From NCBI RefSeq assembly GCF_024436055.1, contig NZ_JANFNH010000040.1, forward strand, positions 1-64,000: DNA of 64,000 nucleotides. The letters are read 5' to 3'. The translations under genes were made by a program, and so were the position numbers. This stretch comes from Streptantibioticus rubrisoli (GTDB lineage Bacteria; Actinomycetota; Actinomycetes; Streptomycetales; Streptomycetaceae). Shown piece after piece: positions 51,227 to 58,416 of the stretch. Position 1 is the first letter of the stretch; each line of letters starts with the position of its first letter. Under the pieces are notes generated by a model. That model did not search any database and had not been told where the DNA came from. It worked only from the letters and a program-made list of their open reading frames with translations.

Positions 51227-52429
51227 ATGGCGACTGATATCAAGGACACCGCCCATGCCGTCGAGGCCGCCGCCGTCATGAGGCTGCTCCCGACCCGGCC
51301 CCGGCTGCTGGCCCTGGGCGAACCCACCCACTGCGAGGACACCTTGCTCGACCTGCGCAACGAGCTCTTCCGGCAGCTCGTCGAGCAGGAGGGCTACCGG
51401 ACGATCGCGATCGAGAGCGACTGCATGATGGGCCTGGTCGTGGACGACCACGTCACCTCGGGCACGGGCACTCTCGACGAGGCCATGGAGCACGGATTCA
51501 GCCACGGCTGGGGCACCTTGGCGGCCAATCGCGAGCTCGTGCGCTGGATGCGCGCCTACAACGACGGTCGGCCCGAGTCCGAGCGGCTGCGCTTCGCCGG
51601 TTTCGACGGCCCACTGGAGATCACCGGCGCCGCGAGCCCCCGTCAGGCGCTCACCGCACTCCACGGCTACCTCGCGGCCCAGGTGGACGCGGACCTGCTC
51701 CCGTGCACCGGGGAAACGCTCGACCGCCTGCTCGGCGCCGACGACCGGTGGACCAATCCCGCCGCGATGATGGACCCGGCTCAGTCCGTGGGACGGTCGG
51801 CCGAGGCCGGAAGGTTGCGGCTGCTCGCCGACGACCTGGTGGCGCTGCTCGACGCGCAGACGCCGCACCTGCTCGCGGTGACATCGCCGGACGCCTGGGA
51901 CCGGGCGCGCCTGTACGGCCGCACCGCGACCGGCCTGCTGCGCTACCACTACTGGATGGCCGACACCTCACCGGCCCGCATGACGCGGCTGTGCGCACTG
52001 CGGGATGTGATGATGGCCCACAACCTCCTTGCCGTCGCCGCTCGGGGCCCGGCACTCATCCACGCCCACAACTCCCACCTCCAGCGGGAGAAGAGCACGA
52101 TGCAGCTGTGGGAGGGCTCGGTGGAGTGGTGGAGCGCCGGTTCGCTGGTGAGCGCCCAACTCGGCCGGGAGTACGCCTTCGTGGCCACTGCCCTCGGCAC
52201 GATCCCGCACCAGGGAGTGGACACCCCGCCCCCGGACACCGTCGAAGGGCTCCTGTACGCGCTCCCGGAGGACCGCTGCGTCATCGACGCCCCGCGGCTG
52301 GCCACCGCCCTCGGCGACACGCGGCCCGCGCCCCGGAGGTCACCCTGGTTCGGCTACTCCCCGCTCGACCCGGCACACTTGGCGGACAGCGATGGGATCG
52401 TGTTCGTCAAGGACCTCTCGCGGACATAG
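51227..52429 (+). CDS. Erythromycin esterase family protein
   Basis: 400 residues. The EreA-like fold is seen in LLALGEPTHCEDTLLDLRNE (catalytic-site His), YRTIAIESDCMMGLVVDDHV, RFAGFDGPLEITGAASPRQA and LIHAHNSHLQREKSTMQLWE. Members hydrolyse macrolide lactones or other esters, and many streptomycete ones are of unknown substrate. The ATG 51227 has GAAGG only 1 nt before it, too close to act as an SD, so a leaderless transcript is likely. Controlled probably by the divergent TioE-like gene. Confidence 0.88.
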   Translation: MATDIKDTAHAVEAAAVMRLLPTRPRLLALGEPTHCEDTLLDLRNELFRQLVEQEGYRTIAIESDCMMGLVVDDHVTSGTGTLDEAMEHGFSHGWGTLAANRELVRWMRAYNDGRPESERLRFAGFDGPLEITGAASPRQALTALHGYLAAQVDADLLPCTGETLDRLLGADDRWTNPAAMMDPAQSVGRSAEAGRLRLLADDLVALLDAQTPHLLAVTSPDAWDRARLYGRTATGLLRYHYWMADTSPARMTRLCALRDVMMAHNLLAVAARGPALIHAHNSHLQREKSTMQLWEGSVEWWSAGSLVSAQLGREYAFVATALGTIPHQGVDTPPPDTVEGLLYALPEDRCVIDAPRLATALGDTRPAPRRSPWFGYSPLDPAHLADSDGIVFVKDLSRT

Positions 52430-52452
52430 CGCTCCTGGCACTGGCTCCGCAG

Positions 52453-52522
52453 AGGCTGCCGCCCGCCTACTCGCCCGACGTTGAACCTGGTCGAAGGAGT
52501 GCCGGTGCACGTCAAGGCGATG
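52453..52522 (+). pseudogene. Small IS630-type transposase remnant
   Basis: RLPPAYSPD (52453-52479) and, one frame over from 52478, TLNLVEGVPVHVKAM, together recall the catalytic end LPAYxPDLNPVEGxWxxxK of IS630-family transposases. Only about 23 codons remain. A 7-C run follows at 52526-52532. Confidence 0.45.
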
Positions 52523-52570
52523 TCACCCCCCCAACGAGGCAAGTGGAAAGGCTAGTTGGCGGACCCCGCC

Positions 52571-52613
52571 GAAAGGGCTGTCAGTCCTCGCAGAAAGGAA
52601 TGTCAGTCCTTGC
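52571..52613. repeat. Imperfect tandem duplication at the desaturase 3' end
   Basis: GAAAGGGCTGTCAGTCCTCGC (52571-52591) is repeated as GAAAGGAATGTCAGTCCTTGC (52593-52613), 18 of 21 bases alike. The second copy contains the last codons and stop of the desaturase gene. Confidence 0.75.
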
Positions 52614-53565
52614 GGCGGCGGGCGAGCAGCGCGGCTCGCCGTTCGTCGAACTGCGCCGCCTGGCCTGCCAGTCCGTCCATGTAGAGGCCGATTTCCTCCT
52701 GCGCCTTGAGGCCCTCGGCGCCGAGTCCGGAGATCTCCAGGACCTTCAAGTGGCGCAGCACCGGCTGCAATACGTCGTCGTGGTGGATGCGCAGGTTGTA
52801 AATGCCGCCGATGGCGATCCTTGCGGCTGCTCGTTCGAAGCCGGGCATCGCGTGGCCAGGCATCCGGAATCCGATCACCACGTCGGCGATGGCCCGCATC
52901 GCCTGGTCCGGGGCGAGTTCCAGCGACGCCGCCAGCAGGTTGCGGTAGAAGACCATGTGCAGGTTTTCGTCGGTGGCGATCCGGGCCAGCATCCGCTCAC
53001 ACACCGGGTCACCGGACTCGCGGCCGGTGTTGCGGTGCGAGACCCGGGTGGCCAGCTCCTGGAAGGCGACGTACGCGACCGAGTGCAGCACGCTGTGGCT
53101 GTTGTCGGCCTCGAAACCGGTTGACGTGTGCTGCATGCGGAACCGTTCGAGCTCGACCGGATCGACCGCCCGGGAGGTCAACAGGTAGTCCCGCATGACG
53201 ATCGCGTGCCGACCCTCCTCGGCGGTCCACCGGTGCACCCAGGTTCCCCAGGCGCCGTCGCGGCCGAAAAGGGTGGCGATTTCGTGGTGGTAGCTGGGCA
53301 GGTTGTCCTCGGTGAGCAGGTTGACCACCAGCGCGGTGCGTCCCACGTCCGTCACCTTGGACTGCTCCGGCGACCATGCCTCGCCGCCCAGTACGCCGTC
53401 GAAGTTCCGGCCGTCGCTCCACGGCACGTACTCGTGGGGCATCCATTCCCTGGCGACTTTCAGGTGGCGGTTGAGCTCGGTCTCCACGACCTCTTCGAGG
53501 GCGTGCAGGAGCTGGACGTCGCTCCACGCCTGCGCGGTGCTGGGACGAGTGGGGGCAGTGGTCAC
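52603..53565 (-). CDS. Acyl-ACP desaturase (type 2 fatty acid desaturase)
   Basis: 320 residues, soluble di-iron enzyme that introduces a double bond into acyl-ACP. Metal ligands are in place: Glu86 (LTEDNLP), EEGRH with Glu117 and His120, Glu170 (FQELATR) and DENLH with Glu200 and His203. The GTG 53565 follows AGGAG at 6 nt. A perfect TetR-type operator lies 26 bp upstream, so transcription is probably repressed by a TetR regulator encoded elsewhere. The end of the gene lies in a tandem duplication. Confidence 0.93.
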   Translation of the reverse strand: MTTAPTRPSTAQAWSDVQLLHALEEVVETELNRHLKVAREWMPHEYVPWSDGRNFDGVLGGEAWSPEQSKVTDVGRTALVVNLLTEDNLPSYHHEIATLFGRDGAWGTWVHRWTAEEGRHAIVMRDYLLTSRAVDPVELERFRMQHTSTGFEADNSHSVLHSVAYVAFQELATRVSHRNTGRESGDPVCERMLARIATDENLHMVFYRNLLAASLELAPDQAMRAIADVVIGFRMPGHAMPGFERAAARIAIGGIYNLRIHHDDVLQPVLRHLKVLEISGLGAEGLKAQEEIGLYMDGLAGQAAQFDERRAALLARRRKD

Positions 53566-53591
53566 GGCGGCTCCTGATGGGGCGATACGTT

Positions 53592-53609
53592 ACCTACGGA
53601 ACCGTAGGT
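53592..53609. promoter_or_regulatory. TetR-type operator upstream of the desaturase
   Basis: ACCTACGG-AA-CCGTAGGT, 8-bp perfect arms, the pattern used by many TetR repressors of lipid genes. A weaker repeat CTACA-GGT-TGTAG lies at 53625-53637. Confidence 0.8.
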
Positions 53610-53779
53610 TGGATCGCGAAGCTACTACAGGTTGTAGAGACCTGGGAACCGGGGGTCTGCCGTGGAGTGGACTCGGCCGCCTCACGCAGTAGACCCGGTT
53701 CCGCGCCGCCTGCGCGACCCACGCCGGGGTGGATGCGACGGTTCGTGGCCGATGGGGGAGCTGGGCGCTCACCGCTTGA

Positions 53780-54451
53780 TCAAGTCTGGGTGCGGCGAGC
53801 GCTGTTGCTGTTGTGTCGCAGCCGGTCGGTGTGGTCTGTGAGCCGGTTGATCCTTGCGGCCAGCTTGGGGTGGCTGGCGCGCAGGTGTGGCTCGGCGTCG
53901 CTGAGCGGGGCGAGCAGTAGGGCGGCGTCGTTGTCGGCGAGGGCGTGGGCGAGTCGGTGCAGGGGCGACTGGGCGGTGTCCGGGAGGTCGGACAGGGCGG
54001 TGATCTGGCCAGCGAGCTGGCGGAGTTCACCGGCGTTGTCCCGGGCCCAGGCGATGACCGCGCGGTCGGCGGCCCGCCGGTCGCGGGTGGCCTTCACGCG
54101 CTGTTCGCCGGTGCTGTCGGCAGCTCCGGGGCGGAGTCGGAGATAGCGGCGCTCGGCGGCCTGGCGGCTTGCGACGCCCAGTGGCGCGGCCAGATCCGCC
54201 CAGCTCGCGCCCGCCGCGCGGGCCGCCTCGATCAGTCCCGGCTCCCACCCGGCGAGCTGGTGGCGTACCTCGCGCAGCAGGAGCAGTACGGACAACGCCT
54301 GCTCGCGGCCGGGCGGGTCGGTGGCGTCGGGCTCGCCGGGCGGGTCGGTGCGGGCGGTACGGACGGCGTCGTCGATGGCGCGCAGAGCCGCCTCCGCGGC
54401 GAGGACGGACGCCGGGGGCAGGTTCCGGGGCTGCTCGTCGGCCGAGGTCAC
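53780..54451 (-). CDS. rheA: RheA-like repressor of hsp18
   Basis: 223 residues. A helical N-terminal half with an HTH-like segment (RAAGASWADLAAPLGVASRQ, then AAERRYLRLRP) is followed by a helical C-terminal half. Streptomyces RheA, about this size, is the autoregulated thermosensing repressor divergent from hsp18, and its published operator TGTCATC-N5-GATGACA is present between the two genes here. The GTG 54451 follows GAGGAGG. Identity rests on gene order and operator more than on protein motifs. Confidence 0.85.
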   Translation of the reverse strand: MTSADEQPRNLPPASVLAAEAALRAIDDAVRTARTDPPGEPDATDPPGREQALSVLLLLREVRHQLAGWEPGLIEAARAAGASWADLAAPLGVASRQAAERRYLRLRPGAADSTGEQRVKATRDRRAADRAVIAWARDNAGELRQLAGQITALSDLPDTAQSPLHRLAHALADNDAALLLAPLSDAEPHLRASHPKLAARINRLTDHTDRLRHNSNSARRTQT

Positions 54452-54494
54452 GTAAATCCTCCTCGCTGCGTCGTCGCTCGGACGACAGGATATT

Positions 54495-54513
54495 TGTCAT
54501 CGTTCCGATGACA
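54495..54513. promoter_or_regulatory. RheA operator
   Basis: TGTCATC (54495-54501), GTTCC, GATGACA (54507-54513): an exact match to the RheA site known from Streptomyces albus, 71 bp before hsp18 and 43 bp before rheA. Confidence 0.93.
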
Positions 54514-54584
54514 TGTTACAACGGGATACAGAGGCAGCGCATTGGCAGCAGTCACTGCTCGTCACTCACTGGAGGTGTTTCGTG

Positions 54585-55019
54585 ATGTTGATGCGCACCG
54601 ACCCGTTCCGCGAGCTTGACCGGCTCACCCAGCAACTCCTCGGGACGACTGGCACCTGGTCGCGGCCGTCCACGATGCCGATGGACGCCTACCGGGAAGG
54701 CGATGTCTATGTGATCGCGCTGGACATCCCCGGAGTGAGCACCGACGCCATCGACATCGACGTCGAACGGAACATGCTGACCGTCAAGGCCGAGCGACGT
54801 CCGACGGCCAAGGACAAGGACGTCCAGATGGAGCTGTCCGAGCGGCCGCTGGGGGTCTTCTCCCGCCAGCTGATGCTCGCCGACACCCTTGACACCGAGC
54901 ACATCGAGGCCGACTACGAGGCAGGTGTGCTGACCCTACGCATCCCGATCGCGGAGCGCGCCAAGCCCCGCAAGATCTCCATCGGCGGATCGTCCGACCG
55001 CAAGCAGATCAGCGGCTGA
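54585..55019 (+). CDS. hsp18: Small heat-shock protein Hsp18 (Hsp20/alpha-crystallin)
   Basis: 144 residues, the length of Streptomyces Hsp18. Opening MLMRTDPFRELDRLTQQLLG, alpha-crystallin domain (about 40-132: YVIALDIPGVSTDAIDIDVE to YEAGVLTLRIPIAERAKPRK) with the conserved AGVLTL. It is a holdase chaperone that binds unfolding proteins at high temperature. GGAGG at 54571-54575; ATG 54585 matches the family start. Heat induction through loss of RheA binding is expected. Confidence 0.95.
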   Translation: MLMRTDPFRELDRLTQQLLGTTGTWSRPSTMPMDAYREGDVYVIALDIPGVSTDAIDIDVERNMLTVKAERRPTAKDKDVQMELSERPLGVFSRQLMLADTLDTEHIEADYEAGVLTLRIPIAERAKPRKISIGGSSDRKQISG

Positions 55020-55095
55020 CCCGCTGCGGTCCGCAGCAACAGCGCAGGCGGGCGCGCCTCCCCGGCGTTCCCGCCTCCCTCCCCTGGAGGAGAGG

Positions 55096-55500
55096 GTGGC
55101 CATGGCAGCCATCGGTTTGGAAGAGTTCCTGGAGCACGTCCGGGAACGCGGCGAGTACGACACCCGGCAGGAGGCCGAACGCGCCGCCCGAGTGGTGCTC
55201 GCTCTGCTCGGCGCGCACATATTCGGCGAGGAGCGGTCCGAGCTCGCCGCTCGACTGCCGGAGACCTTCGCCCTGATCCTGCTCAATCCGTTGCCCGCGG
55301 CCGAACCGCTGGATCCCGAACGGTTCGTCCGGGCCACCGCGGCCTGGATCGAGGGTGCCACTGAGGAGACCGCCAAGTGGGACGTCGGCGCGGTCCTCAG
55401 CGTCGTGGCCGAATCCGCGGGCGATGACCTCACCCAGCGGCTGCTGCTCCAGCTCCCGGTCGGCTACGACCTGCTCTTCGGCCGTCCCCAGCTGGCCTGA
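55096..55500 (+). CDS. DUF2267 protein (copy 1)
   Basis: 134 residues: one helical DUF2267 domain (FLEHVRERGEYDTRQEAERA to VGYDLLFG). GTG 55096 or ATG 55102, with GGAGGAG upstream. 76 bp after hsp18, so probably in the same transcript. DUF2267 proteins often sit beside heat-shock and stress genes, but have no established function. Confidence 0.85.
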   Translation: MAMAAIGLEEFLEHVRERGEYDTRQEAERAARVVLALLGAHIFGEERSELAARLPETFALILLNPLPAAEPLDPERFVRATAAWIEGATEETAKWDVGAVLSVVAESAGDDLTQRLLLQLPVGYDLLFGRPQLA

Positions 55501-55624
55501 GCCGACCCGCGGCGGACAACCCCCGACGTCCCAAGCCCCCCCGCCCGCCAGCCACCGCCCCGCCACGCCCGGCGCGGGCGGGGCCGACGGGCGCCATGTC
55601 GACCCGAAAGGCATACCACCCGCC

Positions 55625-56101
55625 ATGATCGACCAGCGCCACCTGGACCGTACCGATGTCGCCTGTCCCGACGTCGCGATGACCTTCGACGCCCTGCTCG
55701 CGAAAGTCCGGTACGAAGGCGCCTACCCCACCAAGGAACGGGCCAAGGAGGTCACCTTCCAGGTACTCGCCGCGCTCGGCCGCCAGCTGACCGGTGAGGA
55801 ACGCGTCGCGCTGGCCGCCCGCCTGCCGCTGGAGGCGGCACGGGAATTCACCGGACAGGTGCCCAGCACCCAGCAGTTGACCGGCTGGGGCTTCGTCAAG
55901 GACCTCGCGCGGCGATCAGGCACTACGCCCGCAGTCGCCCGCTGGAACACCGGGACGGTCCTGTCTGTCCTTGCCCAGCTGACCGGGCCGGACTTGCTGG
56001 ACCAGATCCTCGACCAACTCCCTGAGGGCTACGCCCTGTTGTTCGGTCAGCCCGAACTCCGTCCCCGGCCACGGCAGGCGGCACCCCGGAAGGCGGCCTA
56101 G
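55625..56101 (+). CDS. DUF2267 protein (copy 2)
   Basis: 158 residues, paralog of the upstream gene: FDALLAKVRYEGAYPTKERA, QLTGEERVALAARLP and DQLPEGYALLFGQPEL. A longer N-terminus and a Pro/Arg-rich end distinguish it. ATG 55625 with AAAGG about 14 nt upstream. The two copies may form a heteromer (inference). Confidence 0.85.
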   Translation: MIDQRHLDRTDVACPDVAMTFDALLAKVRYEGAYPTKERAKEVTFQVLAALGRQLTGEERVALAARLPLEAAREFTGQVPSTQQLTGWGFVKDLARRSGTTPAVARWNTGTVLSVLAQLTGPDLLDQILDQLPEGYALLFGQPELRPRPRQAAPRKAA

Positions 56102-56248
56102 GTCTCCGGGCCTGCGCTCGGCGGACTTGCTTCGGTTCGAACCCTGGCCAATCAGCCAGCTGATGCGGGCCGAAGTCACGTTCCCTGGCCACTTGCCCCT
56201 CCCCGAGGGGTCGTCGGACACTCAGTCGCGCGCGGAACACGCGAGCCC

Positions 56249-56530
56249 TCAGGCTCTCAACACGTTGGTGACCGGGTCTGACAGTTCACTCCAGGCCCTC
56301 GCCTGCCGCAACGTTGGGAGCCTGAACTGACCCTGCTTGGTGTGGAGTTGGATGGCCGACTGATCCGCCGGAGCGGTCTGTGCCGACCCTACGAGAGCGC
56401 CGCTCACCGCGAGCGCGGCCGCGAGCCAGCGCCCCTGGCCGCGCCGACGAGATCGGTGCCTACGCAGTCCCTCGCGCCTCCAGTCTTCGGCAGAACACCT
56501 CCACGATCCCGTCCAGGAAGGCCCGGGCAT
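56249..56530 (-). CDS. Candidate small secreted protein (doubtful)
   Basis: Minus-strand frame running past the XRE stop: basic RRHRSRRRGQGR, hydrophobic WLAAALAVSGALVGS, likely cleavage near AQTA, then about 40 residues ending SELSDPVTNVLRA. It looks like a signal peptide plus a short mature part, but the only ATG (56530) lies inside the XRE gene; a CTG or other start near 56480 would be needed. Reported because the signal pattern is clear; could still be chance. Confidence 0.3.
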   Translation of the reverse strand: MPGPSWTGSWRCSAEDWRREGLRRHRSRRRGQGRWLAAALAVSGALVGSAQTAPADQSAIQLHTKQGQFRLPTLRQARAWSELSDPVTNVLRA

Positions 56531-57185
56531 CCTCGCCCGGGCTCAGCGTGATCGTGCCGGCGCCCCAGTCGAGGGCGCCGGTGAGGGACTGGTAGTCGGC
56601 GTGCAGGTGGTGGAGGGCGCCTTCGATGCGCGGGCGCGGGCGGGGCACCAGGCGGTGCACCGGGCGCACGTAACCCTGCCAGCGGGTGGTGACCGCGCGG
56701 CACAGGAGTTCGGCCAGCCGCCCGGCCTGGCCGGTCACTTCCAGGTGAGCCGCGAGTGGCAGCGCCAGCATCTCGGTGAGCAGGGCTGCCTGACGCTGAG
56801 TCAGGTGCCAGCGGCCGCTTCGTTCCATCTCGTCGTAGGCAGCCGACGGGATCCCCAGCCGCAGCGCGACGTCGCCGACGGCGGCCCCACGGGCGATCCG
56901 GTGCTCGCGCGTGGTGCGCGGCGCGGCCATGAGGTCGCCGACCGAACACCACAGCGCCCCCGCCAGGGCGGTCAGTTCCCGCTCGGTCGGTGCCTCCTCG
57001 CCCGACTCCCAGCGCGTCACGGTCAGCGGTGTCACGTGCAGGGCGTACGCGGCCCCGATCACGGCCGCCACCTGTGCGGGGTGCATTCGCAGCAGCAGGC
57101 GTGCCCGGTGCGCCGCGTCCGGGTCGAAGGGGGGTCTGTCGGCCGCCCCCGGCGTCACCGCTCGCTCCGTGGCCAGGGCAGGCAT
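56460..57185 (-). CDS. XRE-type helix-turn-helix regulator
   Basis: 241 residues. HTH in the first third (AAYALHVTPLTVTRWESGEEAPTE, about 45-68), then helical parts (LTQRQAALLTEMLALPLAAH) and a C-terminal domain (SPGEDARAFLDGIVEVFCRR). Start ATG 57185 lies inside the end of the ATP-binding gene (31-bp overlap), so it is co-translated with the lactate operon. Partnering of an XRE gene with an HATPase gene is common in streptomycete developmental loci. Confidence 0.82.
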   Translation of the reverse strand: MPALATERAVTPGAADRPPFDPDAAHRARLLLRMHPAQVAAVIGAAYALHVTPLTVTRWESGEEAPTERELTALAGALWCSVGDLMAAPRTTREHRIARGAAVGDVALRLGIPSAAYDEMERSGRWHLTQRQAALLTEMLALPLAAHLEVTGQAGRLAELLCRAVTTRWQGYVRPVHRLVPRPRPRIEGALHHLHADYQSLTGALDWGAGTITLSPGEDARAFLDGIVEVFCRRLEARGTA

Positions 57186-57694
57186 GCCCAGGCGCAGGTG
57201 CCTACCAGGGTGTGGTGCACGCCGTAGTCGGTGGCGTGCGCGTGCACCAGGTGCAGGCCGCGTCCGTTCTCGGCGAGTTGTCCGGCCTGGTCGTCCCGGT
57301 ACGCGGTGGTCCGCTCCCGCCAGGTCCCGTCGTCCTCGACGCGGATCACGATCTCCTCCGCGGTGCGGTCCAGCCGCAGGCTCACCCCGGTCGCTCCGCT
57401 GTGCAGCACCGCGTTGGTGACCAGCTCGGAGACCACGATGAGGGCGGCGTCCGCCACCTCCTGCCCCGCGTGCCACCGGTTGAGCTGGGCGTCGGTGAAC
57501 GACCGGGCCAGCGCGGCCGCGCGGCACTCGGCGCGCAGCGCGCACACCGCCACGCTGTGCGAGGGCGGATCGCCACGGGACCTTCGCCGTCTACGCGACG
57601 GCCGGGGTGGCCGGGCGGTCGGCTCGACTCTCGAGGTCGGCTCGGGCCGGGCCGCGACTGGTACGAGGTGACGCACAAGATGACGCATGGACAT
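57155..57694 (-). CDS. ATP-binding protein, anti-sigma-regulatory-factor-like (HATPase)
   Basis: 179 residues. HATPase motifs of the RsbW-like group: ADAALIVVSELVTNAVLHSG (N-box), IRVEDDGTW and NGRGLHLVHAHATDYGVHH. A basic N-terminal tail precedes it. Its ATG overlaps the lutC stop by one base. Such single-domain proteins act as anti-sigma kinases or regulators; none of the usual anti-anti-sigma partners is adjacent. Confidence 0.87.
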   Translation of the reverse strand: MSMRHLVRHLVPVAARPEPTSRVEPTARPPRPSRRRRRSRGDPPSHSVAVCALRAECRAAALARSFTDAQLNRWHAGQEVADAALIVVSELVTNAVLHSGATGVSLRLDRTAEEIVIRVEDDGTWRERTTAYRDDQAGQLAENGRGLHLVHAHATDYGVHHTLVGTCAWACLPWPRSER

Positions 57695-58416
57695 CACGAC
57701 TCCGCGGGGTCGTCGATGGGCCGGTGGTCTTCGGGCGGCGGCTCGGCGGCGACGACCAGGACCTCCAGGGTGCGTGGGCCGTGCACACCCTCCACCCGCT
57801 TCATCTCGATGTCGCTGGTGGCCGACGGACCGGAGACCAAGGTCAGTGGCCGGACCGGATCGAGGCGGGCCAGGGCCTGGGGCACCGAGCGCACGATCCG
57901 GTCGGCCGGGATCACGCACAGGTGGTAGTCGGGCACCAGGGTCAGCGCCCGGCGACCCTGACCCGGGCCGCCGTCGAGGACGAACGTGCCAGTTGCTGCC
58001 GCGGCGATCGCCGCGGTGGTGACGGCGCCGTCGACGGCGTCCAGCGCGTCCAGGCCCACGGGCGGGTCGTCGCCGAGCACCCGAACCCCGGCCAGACCGG
58101 CGCGCCACTGCTCGGGGAACCCGTGGGGCACCACCACCGTGCTGGCGCTCCGCCCGGCGAGCGCCTCGGCGATCGCGGAGGGCGCCGCGCTCGCGTCGAC
58201 CAGGCGTGCCGACGCGCCGTAGTCGGCGAGGCGTTCCAGGAAGAGCGCGACCGTCTGCGGCGCCCCGGCCTCCCACGGGCGTTCCCCGCCGCCCGCGTCC
58301 CGGTAGCCGCGCGGCACCTGCGCGTACGACTGCTCGACCGCGGACGAGTCGCCTACCGCGCTGCGGACGCGGGCCAGTACCTCCTCGCGGGCAGCGGAAC
58401 GGGATGAAACCGTCAT
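57694..58416 (-). CDS. lutC: LutC-like lactate utilization protein (YkgG family)
   Basis: 240 residues, LUD-domain protein: STVVVPHGFPEQW, TGTFVLDGGPGQGRRALTLV and IVRSVPQALARLDPVRPLTL, then SGPSATSDIEMKRVEGVHGP, which holds the family's conserved end. Third component of the LutABC iron-sulfur lactate dehydrogenase complex. GGAGGAGG precedes ATG 58416, which overlaps lutB by 4 bp. Confidence 0.93.
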   Translation of the reverse strand: MTVSSRSAAREEVLARVRSAVGDSSAVEQSYAQVPRGYRDAGGGERPWEAGAPQTVALFLERLADYGASARLVDASAAPSAIAEALAGRSASTVVVPHGFPEQWRAGLAGVRVLGDDPPVGLDALDAVDGAVTTAAIAAAATGTFVLDGGPGQGRRALTLVPDYHLCVIPADRIVRSVPQALARLDPVRPLTLVSGPSATSDIEMKRVEGVHGPRTLEVLVVAAEPPPEDHRPIDDPAES

